The notes beneath the pieces are model-generated. The model saw nothing but the letters and a program-made list of their open reading frames with translations. It was not told where the DNA came from and made no database searches. From contig CP071494.1 in NCBI GenBank assembly GCA_017354895.1, positions 2,294,001-2,358,000 of the forward strand: DNA of 64,000 nucleotides, given 5' to 3'. Of the stretch, positions 60,111-64,000 are shown piece by piece; the first letter of the stretch is position 1; each line of letters starts with the position of its first letter. The position numbers and the translations under genes are program-made. The DNA is from Podospora comata (taxonomy: Eukaryota > Ascomycota > Sordariomycetes > Sordariales > Podosporaceae).

Positions 60111-61553
60111 CTACATATCCTTCTTCAACCCATGCTCCGGCTTATGCGTAGTCTCATAATCAACATGCACATACGCCCGTTCCACATCCGGCAGCTCCTC
60201 CAGCTTCATCTGCAGCGCCTCCGCCACATCATGCGTCTCCCTCAAGCTCGCCTCGGCATCCATCACCACATCCACCTCCGCAATCAGCCTCGGCCCGCTG
60301 TGATACGCCCTCACGGTATCAATCTGCCTAATCAGCGGGCTATGCGTTACACATACATACGTGATCAGCTGCTGAACTTCCACACTAGCTACAACGCCCA
60401 CCAACAACAAAAATTCCGTAAAAGCAGTCCTAAGCCAGAGACCAGAGATGACGACCGACAAGAAAATTGCACCAGCCGGGTCCAACCACCAGATCAGCTT
60501 GGAACCGCCAACTGAAGTCAGGATGCCAAACCCGTTGACAAGAAGGTCGTTCCTGTGGTCTTGCCAGAGGATGCGCACTTGGGAGTACTTGTCCTTGATG
60601 CCCCAGGTGTAGAGGAACAAGGCGAACTTTGTCGCAAAGGCCGCGCCGACGGCGATGATGGACGGGAGGTGGAAATCCTTAAGTTGGTCCTCCCCGTTGT
60701 GCTCCGCCAAGTCCCTCGCGGCAAAAGAAATGATAATCATCGACACGGCCGTCATCAAAAAGCAAAAGACGATATTGCCCACCGTTTCCAGTCTTGCTCT
60801 CCCGGCAGGAAACCGGTTCGGGTCAACTCTCTTGACTGCCCTGTTGGTGAGAATAAGCGTGACGTTGCTCATTGGGTCGAAGATGGCGTCTGCCATGGTG
60901 GTGAAAAGAGACAGCGACCCAGACGAGATGGCGGCGTAGAGTTGGAGGACGGTAAGAACCACGTTGGCAGCCAAAGAACCCCAGACGGCGATCTGGAACT
61001 TGAGGTGATCTTCACCGTGCTCCTGTTTGGCTTCGGCGCGGTGTTCCTCGACCGTCTTGAGCATTCGCTCGATCGTTTCGTTTTGCGCTTCATAAAACCC
61101 GCGGAGCTGGCGGGCTTGGGTGGCGTTGCGCCCAAAGGGCTTGATGTATCCAGAGAACTTGCTGCTTTTGTTGGAGCCCGAGCCGGAGCTGGACGGGGCG
61201 TCTCGCTTCCTGGACGTGTTCGCCTTGATCTCGGCAAGTTCGGACTCGGTCTTGTATCTTTGCGAAAGGCCGTAGGGGTCGTTGCCGGCGCCGACAAGGG
61301 GGAAGCGGCCTGCCCGTTGAGATTCTACCTCGACATCGTCAGGGCGGTGGGGATGGCGGGCCACGGTGGTGTCATCAGCGCCGTCGGTGGCTTCGATGGC
61401 GGTGCTGTTGGCGCCGTCTATAGTCATTCTGTTCATGGGAGCGGCGGGGGAGGTTGCGCGCGATCGGGACAGTCGAGGGGTGTTAGCCGTCTCGGACTGG
61501 GTCTTGAACGCGTGCGGGTGGAAGGAGATGCTAGCTGATAGATCCGGCTCCAT
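60111..61553 (-). CDS. Cation diffusion facilitator, Mn-type
   Basis: CDF proteins move divalent metals out of the cytosol in exchange for protons. Single exon, 480 residues. The N-terminal 190 residues are cytosolic and disordered. Six helices follow: AVWGSLAANVVLTVLQLYAA, SLSLFTTMADAIFDPMSN, VGNIVFCFLMTAVSMIIISF, IIAVGAAFATKFALFLYTW, HRNDLLVNGFGILTSVGG, and AIFLSVVISGLWLRTAF. The metal sites read DxxxD in both helix 2 (DAIFD) and helix 5 (DHRND), the pattern of the Mn subgroup; zinc members have HxxxD. The C-terminal domain (VRAYHSGPRLIAEVDVVMDA, VHVDYETTH) is typical. The start at 61553 (MEPDLSASI) is the first ATG in frame; upstream the frame stays open but starts only with GTG. Confidence 0.94.
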   Translation of the reverse strand: MEPDLSASISFHPHAFKTQSETANTPRLSRSRATSPAAPMNRMTIDGANSTAIEATDGADDTTVARHPHRPDDVEVESQRAGRFPLVGAGNDPYGLSQRYKTESELAEIKANTSRKRDAPSSSGSGSNKSSKFSGYIKPFGRNATQARQLRGFYEAQNETIERMLKTVEEHRAEAKQEHGEDHLKFQIAVWGSLAANVVLTVLQLYAAISSGSLSLFTTMADAIFDPMSNVTLILTNRAVKRVDPNRFPAGRARLETVGNIVFCFLMTAVSMIIISFAARDLAEHNGEDQLKDFHLPSIIAVGAAFATKFALFLYTWGIKDKYSQVRILWQDHRNDLLVNGFGILTSVGGSKLIWWLDPAGAIFLSVVISGLWLRTAFTEFLLLVGVVASVEVQQLITYVCVTHSPLIRQIDTVRAYHSGPRLIAEVDVVMDAEASLRETHDVAEALQMKLEELPDVERAYVHVDYETTHKPEHGLKKDM

Positions 61554-62861
61554 TGCGCCCTGTTTGACGAAATCTCGATCCCCGGTGTCAAGGTTGGAAA
61601 AAGCTCGATGGAAAAAACTGCGGTATTTCCTTCCTGATGTAGAGATGAGGGGCCGGGGTCGGTCGCAGATGGTAGGTTCCACTCGCGATGTGTCAACGGA
61701 TGGGTATCGCGATGATCTGATAAGATGAACGCGTGGAGAAACTGTCGTGGGCCGAGTTCAAAGAGATGGGATGAACTTCCCCAACCTTTTTCGATGGCTA
61801 AAGGGAAAGGGAAAGAGAGACAGAGAGACAGAGAGACAGACAGACAGAACCGGGGATGTCGCAGACAGACGGTCTTGTATCAGGGGGGGCGTGTTGCCAG
61901 AACCGTGCGAACCCCTACCTCAGCTTCGAAACGTGTTTAGCAAGATGGGGTTTGCATCTGGACTCCAGCTTCTCGGATGGTTGATCCTGCCCGCACGGTG
62001 TCCACCATGCAGATGTGATTTGGCAAAGGCCGTCGACAGCTGCTGCAAACGAAATGGGCGATGCGACGCTTGCGTCGGGCGTGCTGCGGAATGATGGCCG
62101 GGGGAATAGGAAAAAGAACTCCGCTGTCGGTGCCGGCGGGGAGCTTCCTCCAACGACTGTCCGGGGTCATTCATTGTGATGAGTGAGCGTCAAGGCTAAC
62201 AAGTGCTGCGAGGCGCATCAAACGCGGGGGAGCGGTTGAAAGTATCATATTTTTCTTATTATTTTTTTGGAAATTTCTCTTCCATATCTTCATCCAGGTG
62301 ACGATAAAGTCGATGTTGAGGCTGAACAGCACCTGATGATGGACGACATGGTTCGTTCGTTTCGATTGACCATGGGTGTTTCTTCAGTGGGTTTAAGGAG
62401 GCAACAGCGGGGTCGGTGATCGGTGTTGATGAGGGGCCGATGTCTTCATTCGCAGCTTGGTGAGGAGGCCTCTTGAAATTGTCGAGATGGCATTCAAATT
62501 GAAGCTCAGATGTCAAGCAATTCCTTGCGGAGGGCGTCTCCCACTTATAAACCGTTCATGCACATGGTTTTGCGGGGCCCCGGACATGAGTCGGGACAGC
62601 TCGGAAGCAACAGGACACTTCGCGGGTGACTGCCGAAGCCATCCCCGACATGCCAAGACCCACTACTCACTGTGTATCCGGGTGTACACTCAGGCAACCC
62701 TCTGTAGAACATCACGTATCATTACGAGGTGGGAATATCCAGGAAATACAAGAGACATATGCTCGTGACCTGACGCAGTCCCGCGCTTAAACCAACCTCT
62801 CCCGGCAGAACTACCCAAACCCATCACCACATCATTCAACTTCATTACCCCAATCTGATCG
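61554..62861. other. Intergenic, CDF 5' side to lipase 3' side
   Basis: About 1.3 kb. A GAGA/GACA microsatellite lies at 61812-61847, about 260 bases upstream of the CDF start. ORFs here are under 125 codons with no motifs. No gene supported. Confidence 0.45.
61812..61847. repeat. (GAGAGACA)n / (GACA)n microsatellite
   Basis: Plus-strand run AGAGAGACAGAGAGACAGAG continuing into GACAGACAGACAGAAC, in the promoter or leader of the CDF gene. Confidence 0.88.
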
Positions 62862-63925
62862 TCAAAGCTTGGCCTCCGTCTTCTGGCTCCCCTCCGCCTC
62901 AACGGGCACCACAGCCTCCTGTGTTTGCTGAGCTTTCGGTGTCTCCCCAGCCTTCTTCAACACCTCCTCCCCTCCCCCAGCCCGTTCCAATATCCAACCA
63001 GCAACATCCTCAAAAAACTCGCCACTACACTCGCCATCACAATGCAGCTGATGATACCACCCCTCATACGCCCTCAGCGTCCTATCCCTCACCCCACCCG
63101 CACACTCCTCAAACCACTGCTTCGTAGCCTCAAACCAGGTCGTCTTATCCGCCGTCCCATGCCCAACCCACAAGCTCTTCACCACCCCCTCCTTGTCCAG
63201 CTTCGTCCTCCCCTGCTGCAAATCATTCGTCCTGTCCAACAACCCGGCAAAACCCTCCAGCGTGCCCGTATCATGCATCAGCTCATCCTCCTTGATACTC
63301 ACTTGCACATGTTGATCCCTCGTCAGATTCTCGACAGCAATCTTGTGCGCAAGCTGAAAGTGCGGCATCAACCTCCCCGCCAGTCTTCCAACGGTAATCT
63401 TCAACCAAGACGGTCTTTCCTCTGGCGAGAACCCGATAAACGGTGCTTCAAGGAGGAGACCCCGAACCTTCTTCACCAAGGACTCATACTCTGGGTCAGC
63501 AGCAAAGGTGAGAACTTGTCCTCCACCCATGCTGTGTCCCATTACGAAGACCGGTTCTTGGCTCCCGGGTGTGCCGAGAAGATGGGGCTGTGAGAGGAAG
63601 GCAGCAATGTCTGAGAGAACTTGCGCTGTTGGGCCCGTGAGACCCCTTTCGGCAGGTTTCTTGACTGACCGGCCCCATCCTCGCTGGTCAAAGCCGTACA
63701 CAGCGATTCCTTTGGAGGCGAGGTGGGAGAAGAAGGCTGGGTAGCGGTTGATGTGGTCTGAGAAGCCGTGGATGAAGACTAGCCTGGCTTTGATGGGTCC
63801 ATCGGGCTATGAGGTGGTTAGCGAGGGAGTAATGCGAGTAGGAAAAGGGAACAACGGACAAGCCATGACTTGGTGTAGAGCTCTGCTCCCGAGACGGTAA
63901 AGGTGCCTTCTTGTTCGAGGACCAT
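62862..63925 (-). CDS. Monoglyceride lipase-like alpha/beta hydrolase (S33/Yju3 type)
   Basis: Yju3-type enzymes split monoacylglycerols to glycerol and fatty acid at lipid droplets. Exons 63925-63860 and 63806-62862, 336 residues, intron 53 bp (GTCCGT donor). The start is MVLEQEGTFTVSGAELYTKS. The oxyanion/HG motif is LVFIHGFSDHINRYPAFF. GFDQRGWGRS follows. The nucleophile serine is in the elbow GHSMGGG. The acid is D in VGHGTADKTT and the base is H in EGWYHQLHC. The C-terminal 40 residues are a Glu/Lys/Gln-rich extension. It may prefer another ester; the family call is firm, the substrate is inferred. Its 5' end is complete, with 75 bases of upstream sequence left in the window. Confidence 0.93.
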
Positions 63926-64000
63926 TGTGAAGTTGTTTGATTGACTAGGTAACAACAATGGTGGATGTGATCCGAGATTAAATGGGAATGAAATAGCAAG

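Overview
This is nuclear DNA from a filamentous ascomycete. The gene content and intron style fit the Sordariomycetes, most likely the Sordariales (relatives of Podospora, Chaetomium and Neurospora). The evidence is: genes split by 48-150 bp GT-AG introns with CTRAC-like branch sites; GC-rich codon third positions; and fungal versions of a Bni1/SepA-type formin, a PabA-PabB fusion, Mid1, an Rfx1-type factor, HET-domain debris and a tRNA-Val(AAC) gene. I see no operons, no IS element, no CRISPR array and no recognisable retroelement. The species call is inference.

Layout. 0-12 kb: the 3' part of a formin gene (+), a DUF2264 protein (+), phosphoserine aminotransferase (-) and a degenerate short-chain dehydrogenase (+). 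12-24 kb: Trs120 of TRAPPII (+), a zinc-finger-like protein of unknown role (-), a region of short tandem repeats, p-aminobenzoate synthase (+), and the remains of a HET-domain gene (-). 24-33 kb: Vps55 (-), proteasome alpha6 (+), a LOG-family phosphoribohydrolase (-), a CLPTM1-family membrane protein (+) and the R-SNARE Sec22 (-). 33-43 kb: an ASX/DEUBAD-domain protein with a second long ORF in the same frame behind one TAG, Elongator subunit Elp5 (-), tri-snRNP protein SNRNP27 (+), a small-acidic-protein (SMAP) domain protein followed by a long in-frame extension behind TGA-CTA-G, a RAMP4/Ysy6 protein (-) and a small probable mitochondrial protein (+). 43-52 kb: Mid1 (-), Yop1 (-), tRNA-Val (+), an RFX transcription factor (+). 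52-64 kb, all on the minus strand: a small secreted protein, a CobW GTPase, glycogenin, a Mn-type cation diffusion facilitator and a monoglyceride-lipase-like hydrolase.

Most genes are unrelated housekeeping genes, but a secretory-pathway set stands out (Trs120, Sec22, Vps55, Ysy6, Yop1, CLPTM1-like, Mid1). Gene order alternates in divergent and convergent pairs.

The most interesting stretch is 33-41.4 kb. There, three neighbouring genes have coding potential past the first stop: the ASX/DEUBAD gene (in-frame TAG, then about 685 open codons), ELP5 (a 12-C tract that separates a family-like C-terminus from the main frame) and the SMAP gene (stop in the known readthrough context UGA-CUA-G, then 174 open, coding-like codons starting with a membrane segment). 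The SMAP case is the best candidate here for an undescribed system: a nuclear-type protein that could gain a membrane anchor by programmed stop-codon readthrough.
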